NCBI GenBank assembly: GCA_021804355.1
Contig: JAJZHP010000011.1
Span: 1 to 37,677 of the forward strand
DNA: 37,677 bases
Source: Pseudomonadota bacterium
Lineage (GTDB): Bacteria; Pseudomonadota; Gammaproteobacteria; Pseudomonadales; Moraxellaceae
Direction of reading: 5' to 3'
Part shown: piece after piece, positions 14,950 to 23,687 of the stretch
Layout: each line of letters begins with the position of its first letter
Position numbering within the stretch: the first letter of the stretch is position 1
The notes under the pieces: model-generated
Database searches by the model: none
The model's input: the letters and a program-made list of their open reading frames with translations, nothing else
Told to the model about the DNA's origin: nothing
Program-made: the position numbers and the translations under genes

Positions 14950-17226
14950 ATGACCATGCTTCAAGATGATCCGGATGATATAGACCCCGATGCCCGAGAG
15001 CAGATATCAATGCAGCTTTGTGCACAGGCTCTAGACCTCCACCAGCGGGGAGAACTGTCCCAAGCGAAAACGCTCTACGAGCAGGTATTGAAACGTGATC
15101 CGCAACATTATGATGCTCTGCACTTGCTTGGGGTTGTTTTCTTGCAAACAGGCAATTTCCTCCAAGCAGAGCAACTGATTACCCGTGCTTTGGCTATTCA
15201 TGAACAGCAAGCCATCGTCCACTACCATCATGGATTGACACGGCAGGCACTTCAACAGTATGAATCGGCCCTAGGGTGTTTTGAACGAGCTGTGGCTTTA
15301 CAGCATGATTACCTTGATGCGCTGGTTGCTCGTGCGGGAATACGGCGTATTTTGGGTCAGCACATGGCAGCTATTGCTGACTACGATCAAATTATTCAGT
15401 TCCAGCCTGATTCGGTAAGTACCTGGTTCAATCGTGGTAATGCCTGTCAAATAGTGGGGCGTTATGAGGATGCTGTGCAGAGTTATGCTGCCGCTCTGGC
15501 TATTCAGCCAAGTCACTGGCAGTCTTGGGTCAATCGAGGCAATGCATTGCAATCACTAGCTCGATATCAGGATGCGGTGTCCAGTTATGACCAAGCTCTT
15601 GTATTAAACCCTATGCAAGCTGAGGCATGTCTTAATCGAGGCAATGCGCTGCGACAACTTGGAAATCCAGCTGAAGCTATTAGTAGCTACCAGCGTGCGC
15701 TTTCCCTGCAAAGTGATTTTGTTGAAGCTTATAAAATACTTGCCTATGTCCAGCGCGAACTTAAATGTTATGAAGAGGCGATTGCAGGCTTCGAGAAAGT
15801 GTTGCAACTAGAGCCAAGCATGGCCTACCTGGCAGGGGAGTTGTTGTACACTAAGATGCATGTATGTCGGTGGGATGATTTTGAAGCGCAGAAGACTGTC
15901 CTGGAAAATTCTGTGCTTTTGGGTGAAATGCCCAGTTCCCCCTTTCCGTTGCTTTGCATTACGGACCATGCCCAGGTACAGCTCAAAGCAGCCACTAACT
16001 ACGCAAGGGAGAAATACCCTGCGCGGATGGTTCCTTTCCCATCTGTAGCAGGGAATGTCGGTGCTAAGCTTAAAATTGGCTATTTCTCTCCTGATTTCCG
16101 CAGTCATGCCGTTAGTTTTCTGATAGCAGGTCTTTTACGGCAACATGATCGCCAACGGTTTGAGATACATGCATTTTCTTTCATCCATAAGCCTGATGAT
16201 CCCTGGCAACAGCGGGTGAACTCGGCAGTAGATGTTTTTCATGATGTCAGTGGCTGCTCTGAAGCTGACATAGTCGATTTGGCTAGAAAATTGGCTTTGG
16301 ATATTGCTGTAGACCTCACCGGTTATACACATAGCAACCGTACGGAGCTCTTCGCTCGACGATTGGCTCCCGTACAAATTAGCTATTTGGGTTTTCCTGG
16401 CACGATGGGTGCGAGCTATATCGATTACCTCATCGGGGATCGCACGATAACTCCCGCTGATCATTTTGATAATTACAGCGAAAAAATAATTGTTATGCCT
16501 GACAGTTTTCAGGCAAATGACGATCAGAGAATTATTGGGCCATGTTTAGGTCGTAAGCGATGGCATTTGCCGGAAAATGCTTTTGTTTATTGCAGTTTCA
16601 ATAATCCGTTCAAGCTCACTCCGCTCATTTTTTCCGCCTGGATGCAAATTCTTCGGGCAACGCCGGGGAGTGTGTTGTGGTTATTGCAGGAAACTCCTGA
16701 GCAGTCAGCTCGTTTGCTGAAGGTAGCGAAGAGTTATGCGGTGAATGCCGATCGACTTATCTTTGCCCCGCGTATCGAATATGAGGCTCATTTAGCTCGC
16801 TACCAACTCGTAGACTTAGTTCTGGATACCTTGCCCTTTAGTGGTGGAGCTAGTACTAGCGATGCTTTGTGGGGTGGGGCGCCCGTATTGACCTGTTTGG
16901 GGACAACCTATGCGGGCCGTATGTCGGCGAGTTTATTGCGCGCTGTAGGACTACCCGGTCTGGTGACCCAGTCGATGCAAGATTATATTAACTTAGGTAT
17001 TGAGTTAGGGCAGAATCCTGCTCAAATCGCTGTCTATAAAGCTAAATTAAACTTATCTGATCATAACAAATTACCTCTTTTTTCTACCCTGCACTTCACC
17101 CGCAATCTAGAACAGGCCTATCAGACTATTGCAGGAAGGGCAAGGAGAGGCGAAGCGCCTCAGCACGTCTGGGTCGCGAGCGAAAGTAACGAACACGGAG
17201 ATCAGTGGCAGCCAGCGACTCTATGA
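14950..17226 (+). CDS. TPR protein with GT41 O-GlcNAc transferase (SPINDLY/OGT-like) domain
   Basis: 758 residues. The N-terminal ~290 residues contain about seven to eight tetratricopeptide repeats (repeated pattern such as WFNRGNACQIVGRYEDAVQS and WVNRGNALQSLARYQDAVSS). The C-terminal part (about 373-720) is a GT41-type catalytic region: GYFSPDFRSHAV (377-388, with the conserved His386), VDLTGYT, YLGFPGTMGA, the FNNPFKLTP motif with the nucleotide-sugar-binding Lys555, APRIEYEAHL, and DTLPFSGGASTSDALWGGAPVLT. Such enzymes O-glycosylate Ser/Thr of proteins bound by the TPR superhelix; the donor and target here are unknown. AAGGA at 14941 precedes ATG 14950; ATG 14956 is an alternative. The 3' end overlaps the convergent GDPD gene by six bases. 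Confidence 0.9.
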   Translation: MTMLQDDPDDIDPDAREQISMQLCAQALDLHQRGELSQAKTLYEQVLKRDPQHYDALHLLGVVFLQTGNFLQAEQLITRALAIHEQQAIVHYHHGLTRQALQQYESALGCFERAVALQHDYLDALVARAGIRRILGQHMAAIADYDQIIQFQPDSVSTWFNRGNACQIVGRYEDAVQSYAAALAIQPSHWQSWVNRGNALQSLARYQDAVSSYDQALVLNPMQAEACLNRGNALRQLGNPAEAISSYQRALSLQSDFVEAYKILAYVQRELKCYEEAIAGFEKVLQLEPSMAYLAGELLYTKMHVCRWDDFEAQKTVLENSVLLGEMPSSPFPLLCITDHAQVQLKAATNYAREKYPARMVPFPSVAGNVGAKLKIGYFSPDFRSHAVSFLIAGLLRQHDRQRFEIHAFSFIHKPDDPWQQRVNSAVDVFHDVSGCSEADIVDLARKLALDIAVDLTGYTHSNRTELFARRLAPVQISYLGFPGTMGASYIDYLIGDRTITPADHFDNYSEKIIVMPDSFQANDDQRIIGPCLGRKRWHLPENAFVYCSFNNPFKLTPLIFSAWMQILRATPGSVLWLLQETPEQSARLLKVAKSYAVNADRLIFAPRIEYEAHLARYQLVDLVLDTLPFSGGASTSDALWGGAPVLTCLGTTYAGRMSASLLRAVGLPGLVTQSMQDYINLGIELGQNPAQIAVYKAKLNLSDHNKLPLFSTLHFTRNLEQAYQTIAGRARRGEAPQHVWVASESNEHGDQWQPATL

Positions 17227-17952
17227 AGGTTCTGCCAGGGTGCTTAAAGCCAGCGTAGGCAGGTCAGTGATCAGAGAGTGTATGCCCCATGCACTCAGTT
17301 CCTTCATGCGTTCAGGGTCATTGACGGTCCAGGTCGAGATGATCAGTTGGGCTGCATGGGCAGCTTCTATCAAGGGGGGTAAGCACAGTTGTTGCTTGGG
17401 GCCCAGGCTGCAACAGCCCAGGCGTTGCGCAAGTTCTACAGGATTGCCAGGAAATTTCTCATCGAACAATAAGCCGCGTTGTATATCAGGGGCATCCTGA
17501 CGTAGAGCTTGCAGATAAAGAGGATTAAATGAGGTGCTAATACAACGATCAACCAGATTAAAGTGTCTGATCAGGCTCGGGAGTTGCTCCACGACGCTTT
17601 CAACCTCGGAAGTTCGGGTGGCCTTGACTTCAAACTGAATATGTTCAAAATCTTGCAGTTCTTGCATCACATCGACAAGATCGGGGATGCCTTCACGCGC
17701 AGGCCAGGAGGGAAAATACTGGTGACAGGCATCCATGGCAGCCAGTTCGATGGCGGAGAAATCCTGTACCTGCCCTGCCTGTCCTGTGGTGCGTTGCAGG
17801 TCTGCGTCATGGATAACCACCAGATCACCGTTACGGGCAACCTGTATGTCTAGCTCGACACATAAAATACCCAAGGAGCGTAAGTACCTGAAACCACCCA
17901 GGGTGTTTTCAGGTGCCTCGCCACGGGCGCCACGGTGGCCTATCACCCGCAT
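17221..17952 (-). CDS. Glycerophosphodiester phosphodiesterase (GDPD/UgpQ-like)
   Basis: A 243-residue cytoplasmic GDPD with no signal peptide. It hydrolyses glycerophosphodiesters to glycerol-3-phosphate and an alcohol. The family motifs are complete: IGHRGARGEAPENTLGGF with catalytic His and Arg, CVELDIQVARNGDLVVIHD with metal-binding Glu/Asp and the second catalytic His, FEVK in the middle and IISTWTVND near the end. It starts four bases after the stop of a small exported protein gene, so they are co-transcribed. In pseudomonads a GDPD gene sits at the same place next to the lolCD cluster (from memory). Confidence 0.94.
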   Translation of the reverse strand: MRVIGHRGARGEAPENTLGGFRYLRSLGILCVELDIQVARNGDLVVIHDADLQRTTGQAGQVQDFSAIELAAMDACHQYFPSWPAREGIPDLVDVMQELQDFEHIQFEVKATRTSEVESVVEQLPSLIRHFNLVDRCISTSFNPLYLQALRQDAPDIQRGLLFDEKFPGNPVELAQRLGCCSLGPKQQLCLPPLIEAAHAAQLIISTWTVNDPERMKELSAWGIHSLITDLPTLALSTLAEPS

Positions 17953-17956
17953 CGTA

Positions 17957-18202
17957 TTAGCCGTGGGCAGGAGGCGTGCTGGGGGTTAGCACGGTATCGA
18001 TGACATAGTCATCCTGAAAATAGACCACATATCCGGGGTAAACCCAGCGCACGATAGGAGGGTTGCCCACGGCGGGTAATTTTTCCTTAGGCTCACCAAA
18101 CTTGAGAGCCACCGTCGTCATCACCATGCCTCGTTGCGGGGTGTCGACGGCCAGAGCCTGAAAGCTCCAGAGTACAGCCAGTAAAGTTATGATCAATTTC
18201 AT
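17957..18202 (-). CDS. Small exported protein of unknown function
   Basis: 81 residues. A signal peptide (MKLIITLLAVLWSFQALA) is followed by a ~63-residue mature protein containing GEPKEKLPAVGNPPIVRWVY and VVYFQDDYVIDTVL. This pattern recalls small periplasmic outer-membrane-assembly-type (SmpA/BamE-like) modules, in which a GxP step is followed by a W-x-Y strand, but the match is only suggestive. It is the first gene of a two-gene unit with GDPD. A similar small gene accompanies GDPD in pseudomonads as far as I remember. Confidence 0.75.
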   Translation of the reverse strand: MKLIITLLAVLWSFQALAVDTPQRGMVMTTVALKFGEPKEKLPAVGNPPIVRWVYPGYVVYFQDDYVIDTVLTPSTPPAHG

Positions 18203-18339
18203 AAAACCCAGGAAGCGATAATGATATTACCGCCTACCTGCCTCCTCAGCACGACACGTGCAACATGATATTCGCCTAGATCTTAGGGCGTGTTGCGGGC
18301 TTGCGCAAGACCAGAACCGTGATCAAGAGGGTTGGCGGC

Positions 18340-18891
18340 CTAGTCTCTATGCGCTTGGCGTATAACCAAGCGGCAAATTGCTTGTCGGTCGGATTCTCGT
18401 AGCGCCACAAACTCAATTCCCAGCGTATAATCAGCACCGTGAGGGCGGACATGGACAACGCGTCCTGTGGCACTGATGCACAGGGATGCATCATGGCTTT
18501 GCAGCAAGAGGTGGAGTGCTTGCCCAACCGGTAGGGAATGCGAGAGTTGCAAGCTGATACCGCCTTCGCTGAAATTGCGAGCCTGGGCAGTTTCACCGGG
18601 GAGATCAGGAATCAAAGAACTGGCCAGCAAGTGAAGTTTTCTGTCCAGGACTTGAAGATATTGTGCAGTGGCTCGAGATTCGTTATGGATGGTCCGTAGC
18701 AGATGTCGTTGTTCGGCATCCAGGTCCAACATGCGATGGGCAAGATGAAAATAAGCTGGCAAGGCAAATTCGTCAGCATAGGGGTCAAGGTCGAGTTGGT
18801 CAGCGTTCAAGCTGCTCCACTGCACACGCAGTATTTGCTGTGACCTGTGCAGCTGGCGTCGTTCATGCGCGGCTTCCTTGGACAGGGACAT
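18340..18891 (-). CDS. PilZ-like domain protein with separated motifs
   Basis: 183 residues. The start at 18891 (MSLSKEAAHERRQLHRSQQI) is chosen because AGGA lies six bases upstream of it; the frame opens six codons earlier. An RRQLHR (RxxxR) element lies near residue 11 and a PilZ-type NFSEGGI (N-x-S-x-x-G) near residue 107. About 90 mostly helical residues lie between them, and the C-terminal part (VGQALHLLLQ ... GRVVHVRP ... YTLGIEFV) reads like PilZ beta strands. In classical PilZ domains the two c-di-GMP motifs are about 20-30 residues apart, so c-di-GMP binding is uncertain here. It is divergent from lolC with only 39 bases between starts. Confidence 0.75.
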   Translation of the reverse strand: MSLSKEAAHERRQLHRSQQILRVQWSSLNADQLDLDPYADEFALPAYFHLAHRMLDLDAEQRHLLRTIHNESRATAQYLQVLDRKLHLLASSLIPDLPGETAQARNFSEGGISLQLSHSLPVGQALHLLLQSHDASLCISATGRVVHVRPHGADYTLGIEFVALRESDRQAICRLVIRQAHRD

Positions 18892-18930
18892 GGTATTTCC
18901 TGCTTTCATGATAATGGTTTAGAGTAGCTC

Positions 18931-20166
18931 ATGTTCAAACCTCTTTCTCTATTTATAGGCCTGCGCTACACCCGGGCTCGTCGTCGCAATCATTTTATTT
19001 CATTTATTTCGTTGACTTCTATCCTGGGGCTCATGCTGGGTGTAGGGGTCATGATCACCGTCTTGTCGGTGATGAATGGTTTTGATCATGAATTGCGTAC
19101 ACGCATTTTGGGCATGGTGCCACAAGCCACAATAAATGCCTATCAACCCATTGAAGATTGGCCATCGCTGGCCAGGTTAGCTTCGAAGAATCCTCAGGTG
19201 GAGGCTTCCGCTCCCTTCATACAGATGCAGGGCATGCTAACGGCACAAGGTAATGTCAGTGGTGCGGTGGTGACCGGCGTGTTGCCTGATGCAGAACGCA
19301 AGGTTTCTATCGTCGATACCGCGATGATACAGGGGCACTTGGCCAATTTACAGAGTGATCAATTCGGTATTGTCCTGGGGGCTGGATTGGCTGCTAGTCT
19401 GGGCGTTGGGCCGGGTGACAAGGTCATGTTGGTTTTGCCAGAAGCCTCGTTGTCTCCTGCCGGGGTTATACCACGGTTCAAGCGTTTCACCGTGGTGGGT
19501 GTTTTCAAAGTAGGCGCAGAAGTAGACAGTTCGCTAGCCTATATCCATCTTGATGATGCAGCTCGCATGTTGCGCATGCAGGGTCAGGTTCAGGGGCTGC
19601 GGCTCAAACTCAAGGATCTTTTTCAGGCGCCCGAAGTAACCCGGCAGATCCTGGGGCATCTGTCAGAGAATTTTTATGGCAGTACCTGGGAAGAAACCCA
19701 AGGTAATTTATTCAGCGCTATTCAGATGGAAAAAACCATGATGGGTTTGCTGTTGTTTCTCATTGTGGCGGTAGCGGCGTTCAATATCGTGTCCAGTCTG
19801 GTCATGGTGGTCACGGATAAAAAAGCTGATATTGCGATACTGCGTACCTTGGGGGCCAGCCCTGAGACGGTTCAGCGCATTTTTATGGTCCAGGGCAGTT
19901 TTATCGGCTTGGTGGGGACCGGTATGGGCGTAGTGCTTGGGGTTACACTGGCTTTGACCGTCAGTGGCATTATCAACGGTATTCAAAAGATTTTTGGCCT
20001 TAACCTCTTTGCTGCGTATTTTGTTGATTATTTGCCGTCACGACTGGAAGGCACTGATGTTTTATGGGTGACGGCTCTGGCATTGTTTCTGAGTTTTATG
20101 GCGACGATTTATCCTGCCCGGCGTGCTGCCCGGGTTCAACCTGCTGAGGCCTTACGCTATGAATGA
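18931..20166 (+). CDS. lolC: Lipoprotein-releasing ABC transporter permease, LolC/LolE family
   Basis: A 411-residue inner-membrane permease that releases mature lipoproteins to the chaperone LolA. It has one N-terminal membrane segment ([20 protein letters not shown]), a large periplasmic domain, and three C-terminal segments (from about 270) with [13 protein letters not shown] and [18 protein letters not shown]. The periplasmic segment [13 protein letters not shown] resembles the LolA-binding Hook of LolC. It is the only LolC/E-type gene in the window: lolD is followed by exbB, not lolE. It may therefore work as a homodimer (LolF-type) unless a second gene lies elsewhere. It overlaps lolD by eight bases. 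The ribosome site is weak. Confidence 0.93.
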   Translation: MFKPLSLFIGLRYTRARRRNHFISFISLTSILGLMLGVGVMITVLSVMNGFDHELRTRILGMVPQATINAYQPIEDWPSLARLASKNPQVEASAPFIQMQGMLTAQGNVSGAVVTGVLPDAERKVSIVDTAMIQGHLANLQSDQFGIVLGAGLAASLGVGPGDKVMLVLPEASLSPAGVIPRFKRFTVVGVFKVGAEVDSSLAYIHLDDAARMLRMQGQVQGLRLKLKDLFQAPEVTRQILGHLSENFYGSTWEETQGNLFSAIQMEKTMMGLLLFLIVAVAAFNIVSSLVMVVTDKKADIAILRTLGASPETVQRIFMVQGSFIGLVGTGMGVVLGVTLALTVSGIINGIQKIFGLNLFAAYFVDYLPSRLEGTDVLWVTALALFLSFMATIYPARRAARVQPAEALRYE

Positions 20167-20857
20167 GTCCGTTTTAGCAGCGCGAGGTGTTAGCAAAATA
20201 TTTGATGAGCTGGCGGAACATCTGCAAGTATTGCAGGATGTTGACATCCAGGTGTCAGCGGGCGAGTTTATTGCCATTGTGGGAAGTTCAGGTTCAGGTA
20301 AAACTACCTTGCTACATATATTAGGTGGGTTGGCTCAACCTAGTGCGGGTGAAGTACGTCTCATGGGACAGGATTTTAGTCGTTTGGGGGAACGCGACCG
20401 AGGTAGGCTGCGTAACTTGCATTTGGGCTTTGTTTATCAGTTCCATCATCTGCTTCCTGAGTTCACGGCACTGGAAAATGTGGCCATGCCGCTATTGATA
20501 CGCGATGTCAATCCGCAGCAGGCGCAGCACTTGGCTGAAGAGATGTTGACTACGGTGGGTCTGCGAGCTCGACTTGAGCATAAGCCAGGAGAGCTTTCCG
20601 GTGGTGAACGGCAGCGTGTGGCTTTGGCCAGGGCTCTGGTAACGCACCCGGCGGTTGTGTTGGCAGATGAGCCTACCGGCAATCTGGATCAACAGAATGC
20701 CGGTGCCATTCGTGATTTGCTGTGTCAATTAAACGAGCAACTGGGCATCAGTTTTGTTATCGTCACCCACGAGCCAGCGTTGGCTGCCCGCGCCCATCGC
20801 ATCCTCAGGATGCGCGATGGTCGTTTGTACGCTGAGGATCAGGGTCGGGATGAATAA
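20159..20857 (+). CDS. lolD: Lipoprotein-releasing system ATP-binding protein LolD
   Basis: A 232-residue ABC ATPase that powers lipoprotein release through the LolC/E permease. It has Walker A ([11 protein letters not shown]), Q-loop region ([19 protein letters not shown], the typical LolD/MacB-type sequence), signature LSGGERQR, Walker [11 protein letters not shown] and the switch His (IVTHEP). The ATG at 20159 lies within the last codons of lolC, the usual LolD position; an earlier in-frame start (20123) would add residues not found in the family. exbB follows after 22 bases. Confidence 0.96.
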   Translation: MNESVLAARGVSKIFDELAEHLQVLQDVDIQVSAGEFIAIVGSSGSGKTTLLHILGGLAQPSAGEVRLMGQDFSRLGERDRGRLRNLHLGFVYQFHHLLPEFTALENVAMPLLIRDVNPQQAQHLAEEMLTTVGLRARLEHKPGELSGGERQRVALARALVTHPAVVLADEPTGNLDQQNAGAIRDLLCQLNEQLGISFVIVTHEPALAARAHRILRMRDGRLYAEDQGRDE

Positions 20858-20879
20858 TTCAACAAAGGAGAAGTGAAAC

Positions 20880-21512
20880 GTGTGGGAACTCGTTAAAGCC
20901 GGTGGTTGGGCCATGCTGCCCATCATTCTTGCGTCGATCGTAGCCTTGGGTATCAGTCTGGAGCGGCTGTGGACTTTGCGTCGATCGCGTATTGTACCGC
21001 CGGATCTGCTGATGCAAGTATGGAACTGGATACGAAATAAGCAGCTGGACGCAGCACACGTCAAGGCGATACGCGCCGGGTCGCCGCTAGGAGAGATTTT
21101 TGCCGCCGGGTTAATTAATTCCAGGCATGGCAGAGAGATCATGAAAGAAGCTATCGAGGAAGCAGCCAGTCGCGTTGTACATGATATGGAACGCTATATG
21201 ACCTTGCTAGGCACCATCGCTGTGATTTCGCCTCTGCTGGGATTGTTGGGTACGGTTTTTGGGATTATTCAGACTTTTATGAGCATAACTTCACATGGTA
21301 ATGCCGATCCTGCCATGTTGGCTTCAGGTATATCACAAGCTCTGGTAACGACCGCCGGGGGCTTGGTTGTCGCTATTCCTGCTTTAATCATGCATAGAAC
21401 CTTGATGCGACGTATCAGCACGATTACGGTGGATATGGAGCAACAAGCGATCAAGTTGGTGGATATCGTGCATGGTGACCGTGAAGTTGATGTGGCGGAG
21501 ACCCCGGCATGA
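20880..21512 (+). CDS. exbB: ExbB/MotA/TolQ-family proton channel protein
   Basis: 210 residues with three membrane segments: about 10-30 (AMLPIILASIVALGISLERL), 125-150 (MTLLGTIAVISPLLGLLGTV) and 160-185 (ALVTTAGGLVVAIPALIMH). This is the ExbB/TolQ pattern of an ion-conducting motor subunit that pairs with ExbD. GTG start at 20880; AAAGGAG at 20864-20870 leaves nine bases. It overlaps exbD by four bases. Its place between lolD and msbA-lpxK matches an ExbBD pair linked to envelope genes in pseudomonads and Halomonadaceae. No TonB gene is nearby, so the energised partner is unknown. Confidence 0.93.
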   Translation: MWELVKAGGWAMLPIILASIVALGISLERLWTLRRSRIVPPDLLMQVWNWIRNKQLDAAHVKAIRAGSPLGEIFAAGLINSRHGREIMKEAIEEAASRVVHDMERYMTLLGTIAVISPLLGLLGTVFGIIQTFMSITSHGNADPAMLASGISQALVTTAGGLVVAIPALIMHRTLMRRISTITVDMEQQAIKLVDIVHGDREVDVAETPA

Positions 21513-21931
21513 GATTCCGACGGCCTGCTCAGGACCCGCTTGAAATCAACTTGACCCCATTGATTGATTGCCTGTTGTTTCTGCTGATTTTTTTTATGTT
21601 ATCTACCAGCTTTACTAAAGCCAGTCGTCTGCATCTGACGTTGCCTCAGGCTCACGGTGAAGCCAGTGCTCCTGCACCCAGTCAACCTTTGCTGGTGACG
21701 GTAACGCGTGAGGGCCGGTATGCCGTTAATGGCGTGGCCGTTGAAGGGACCGATGAGCAGGCGTTGCAGAGTGCGATAGATAAGGCCAGCGGTGGGAAGC
21801 GGGACATGGATTTTATCATTTCTGCCGATGGGGCCAGTCCACACCAAACGGTCGTAACCGTTATGGATGCCGCCGGGCGACTAGGATTTGTCAATCTAAG
21901 CATCAGCACACGGTCATCTGATGAACATTGA
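21509..21931 (+). CDS. exbD: ExbD/TolR-family biopolymer transport protein
   Basis: 140 residues. A single N-terminal membrane helix (LTPLIDCLLFLLIFFMLST) carries the conserved Asp (in PLIDCLLF) needed for proton flow. It is followed by a periplasmic domain (about 45-140) with the usual VNLSIST-like end. It forms a complex with the ExbB encoded immediately upstream. The start overlaps the exbB stop by four bases, and msbA starts 11 bases before its end, so the three genes are translationally coupled. Confidence 0.93.
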   Translation: MRFRRPAQDPLEINLTPLIDCLLFLLIFFMLSTSFTKASRLHLTLPQAHGEASAPAPSQPLLVTVTREGRYAVNGVAVEGTDEQALQSAIDKASGGKRDMDFIISADGASPHQTVVTVMDAAGRLGFVNLSISTRSSDEH

Positions 21932-23687
21932 TGAGGAAGCCAGTTACCCAGGGGCCGTAGTTCTACGCCGATTATTGCGCTATTCACAGCTTTACTGGCC
22001 GTATTTTTTACTAGGCCTGGTTGGATTTGCGCTTAACGCTGCGGCTGAAAATGGCGCAGTTCAGGTCATAAAATTTATCACTGACGCGTTGTCTAGTCAC
22101 GATGCGGCGGCGCGTGTGTGGATACCCTTGTTGGTGATTGCTCTCGTTTTTGTACGGGGGCTGGGTTCATTTGTGGGTAATTACTACATCTCATGGGTGG
22201 CACGTAACATCGTTTACCGGCTGCGTCTGGAAATGTTCAATAAATTGTTAACCCTGCCATCCTCTTATTACCATCTCAATTCGTCAGCACGTATTGCTTC
22301 CAAAATTCTTTATGATGTGGAGCAAGTCACGTCGGCGGCAACCGATGCGGTTATTTCCCTTGCACGTGAAGGTTTTACCACGGTAGCTTATTTGAGTTTG
22401 CTTTTTTGGTATAACTGGCGCTTATCGTTACTGATTATTCTAATAGGGCCGCTGATTGGTAAGGTAGTTCAGCTGGCCTCGCAACGTTTCCGACGGTTGA
22501 GCCATCGTATCCAGGCATCTATGGGGGACATCAATCACATCAGCAATGAAACCATTCAGGGCTATAACGTCGTCAAAAGTTTTGGTGGAGAGGCTTATGA
22601 ACGGCAGCGTTTTGAACGTGCTTCCAATGAGTACCTGCGTCAAACCATGAAAATGGTCGTGACCAGTTCCATCAATACGCCTGTTGTGCAGCTGATTATT
22701 GCGGTAGCGATGTCATTTATCGTATGGCTGGCCTTGGGGCCTGGGCTGACGGGGTTTCATTCGGCCGGGGAGTTTATCGCTTATTTTACAGCGGCAGGTC
22801 TTTTGGCTAAACCTGTGCGTGCCTTGACTGACGTCAATCAGAAAGTTCAACGCGGTATAGCTGCATCACAGTCAGTTTTTGCCCTGATTGATTTGCCTGA
22901 AGAAGAGGATTCAGGGGAATTAGAACCGGTCACGGTGAAGGGCGATCTAGCCTTCAGTCATGTCAGTTTTGCTTACCATACGGATGAATGGGTCTTGCAA
23001 GACATTAGTTTTACCGTGAAAGCAGGACAAACGGTGGCTATCGTCGGGCGATCAGGTGCCGGGAAAAGCACCTTGGTCAATTTGTTGCCCAGATTTTATG
23101 TGGCGGCGGAAGGGCAAATACTACTTGATGCTGTACCCGTTGAGGCTTATCGCCTCCATGCTTTACGCCGTTATATCGCTACCGTGAGCCAAAAAGTCAT
23201 GCTGTTTAACGATACGGTGCATGGCAATATCGCCTATGGTGATTATGCAAATTGTTCTCGTGAACAGGTAGAAGCAGCCTGCACGGCTGCTTATGCGCAT
23301 GATTTCATCATGGCCCTGCCACAAGGCTACGATACCCCCATAGGTCAGGATGGTGTGCAACTCTCTGGGGGACAACGTCAGCGTTTGGCCATAGCTCGGG
23401 CTATCCTGAAAAATTCTCCCATTCTGATTCTGGATGAAGCCACTTCGGCGCTGGATAATGAGTCTGAGTTTTATATCCAGCGAGCCCTGGAGGGTATCAT
23501 GCGGGAAAGAACGACGTTGGTGATCGCTCACCGCCTGTCAACCATAGAAAATGCAGATCTGATTCTGGTCATGGATCAGGGGCGCTTGATTGAGCAGGGT
23601 ACACATGCACAATTACTGGCCCTGGGTGGTATGTATGCCCAATTGCACAGCAGAAATTTTGCCGATATGGAGGAGGGGGCAGGGTGA
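21921..23687 (+). CDS. msbA: Lipid A export ATP-binding/permease protein MsbA
   Basis: A 588-residue ABC half-transporter that flips lipid A-core across the inner membrane as a homodimer. Six membrane segments occupy about 20-310 and an ATPase domain about 340-580: Walker A GRSGAGKSTLVNLL, Q-loop region TVSQKVMLFNDTVHGNIAYG, signature LSGGQRQRLAIARA, Walker B ILILDEATSALD and switch IAHRLSTI. The location directly before lpxK supports MsbA rather than another exporter. It overlaps exbD by 11 and lpxK by four bases. Confidence 0.95.
   Translation: MNIDEEASYPGAVVLRRLLRYSQLYWPYFLLGLVGFALNAAAENGAVQVIKFITDALSSHDAAARVWIPLLVIALVFVRGLGSFVGNYYISWVARNIVYRLRLEMFNKLLTLPSSYYHLNSSARIASKILYDVEQVTSAATDAVISLAREGFTTVAYLSLLFWYNWRLSLLIILIGPLIGKVVQLASQRFRRLSHRIQASMGDINHISNETIQGYNVVKSFGGEAYERQRFERASNEYLRQTMKMVVTSSINTPVVQLIIAVAMSFIVWLALGPGLTGFHSAGEFIAYFTAAGLLAKPVRALTDVNQKVQRGIAASQSVFALIDLPEEEDSGELEPVTVKGDLAFSHVSFAYHTDEWVLQDISFTVKAGQTVAIVGRSGAGKSTLVNLLPRFYVAAEGQILLDAVPVEAYRLHALRRYIATVSQKVMLFNDTVHGNIAYGDYANCSREQVEAACTAAYAHDFIMALPQGYDTPIGQDGVQLSGGQRQRLAIARAILKNSPILILDEATSALDNESEFYIQRALEGIMRERTTLVIAHRLSTIENADLILVMDQGRLIEQGTHAQLLALGGMYAQLHSRNFADMEEGAG

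Noticed and set aside
18300-18309. CTTGCGCAAG palindrome downstream of the PilZ-like gene as a terminator
   Set aside because: A 10-bp perfect palindrome has no hairpin loop and is not followed by a T run.
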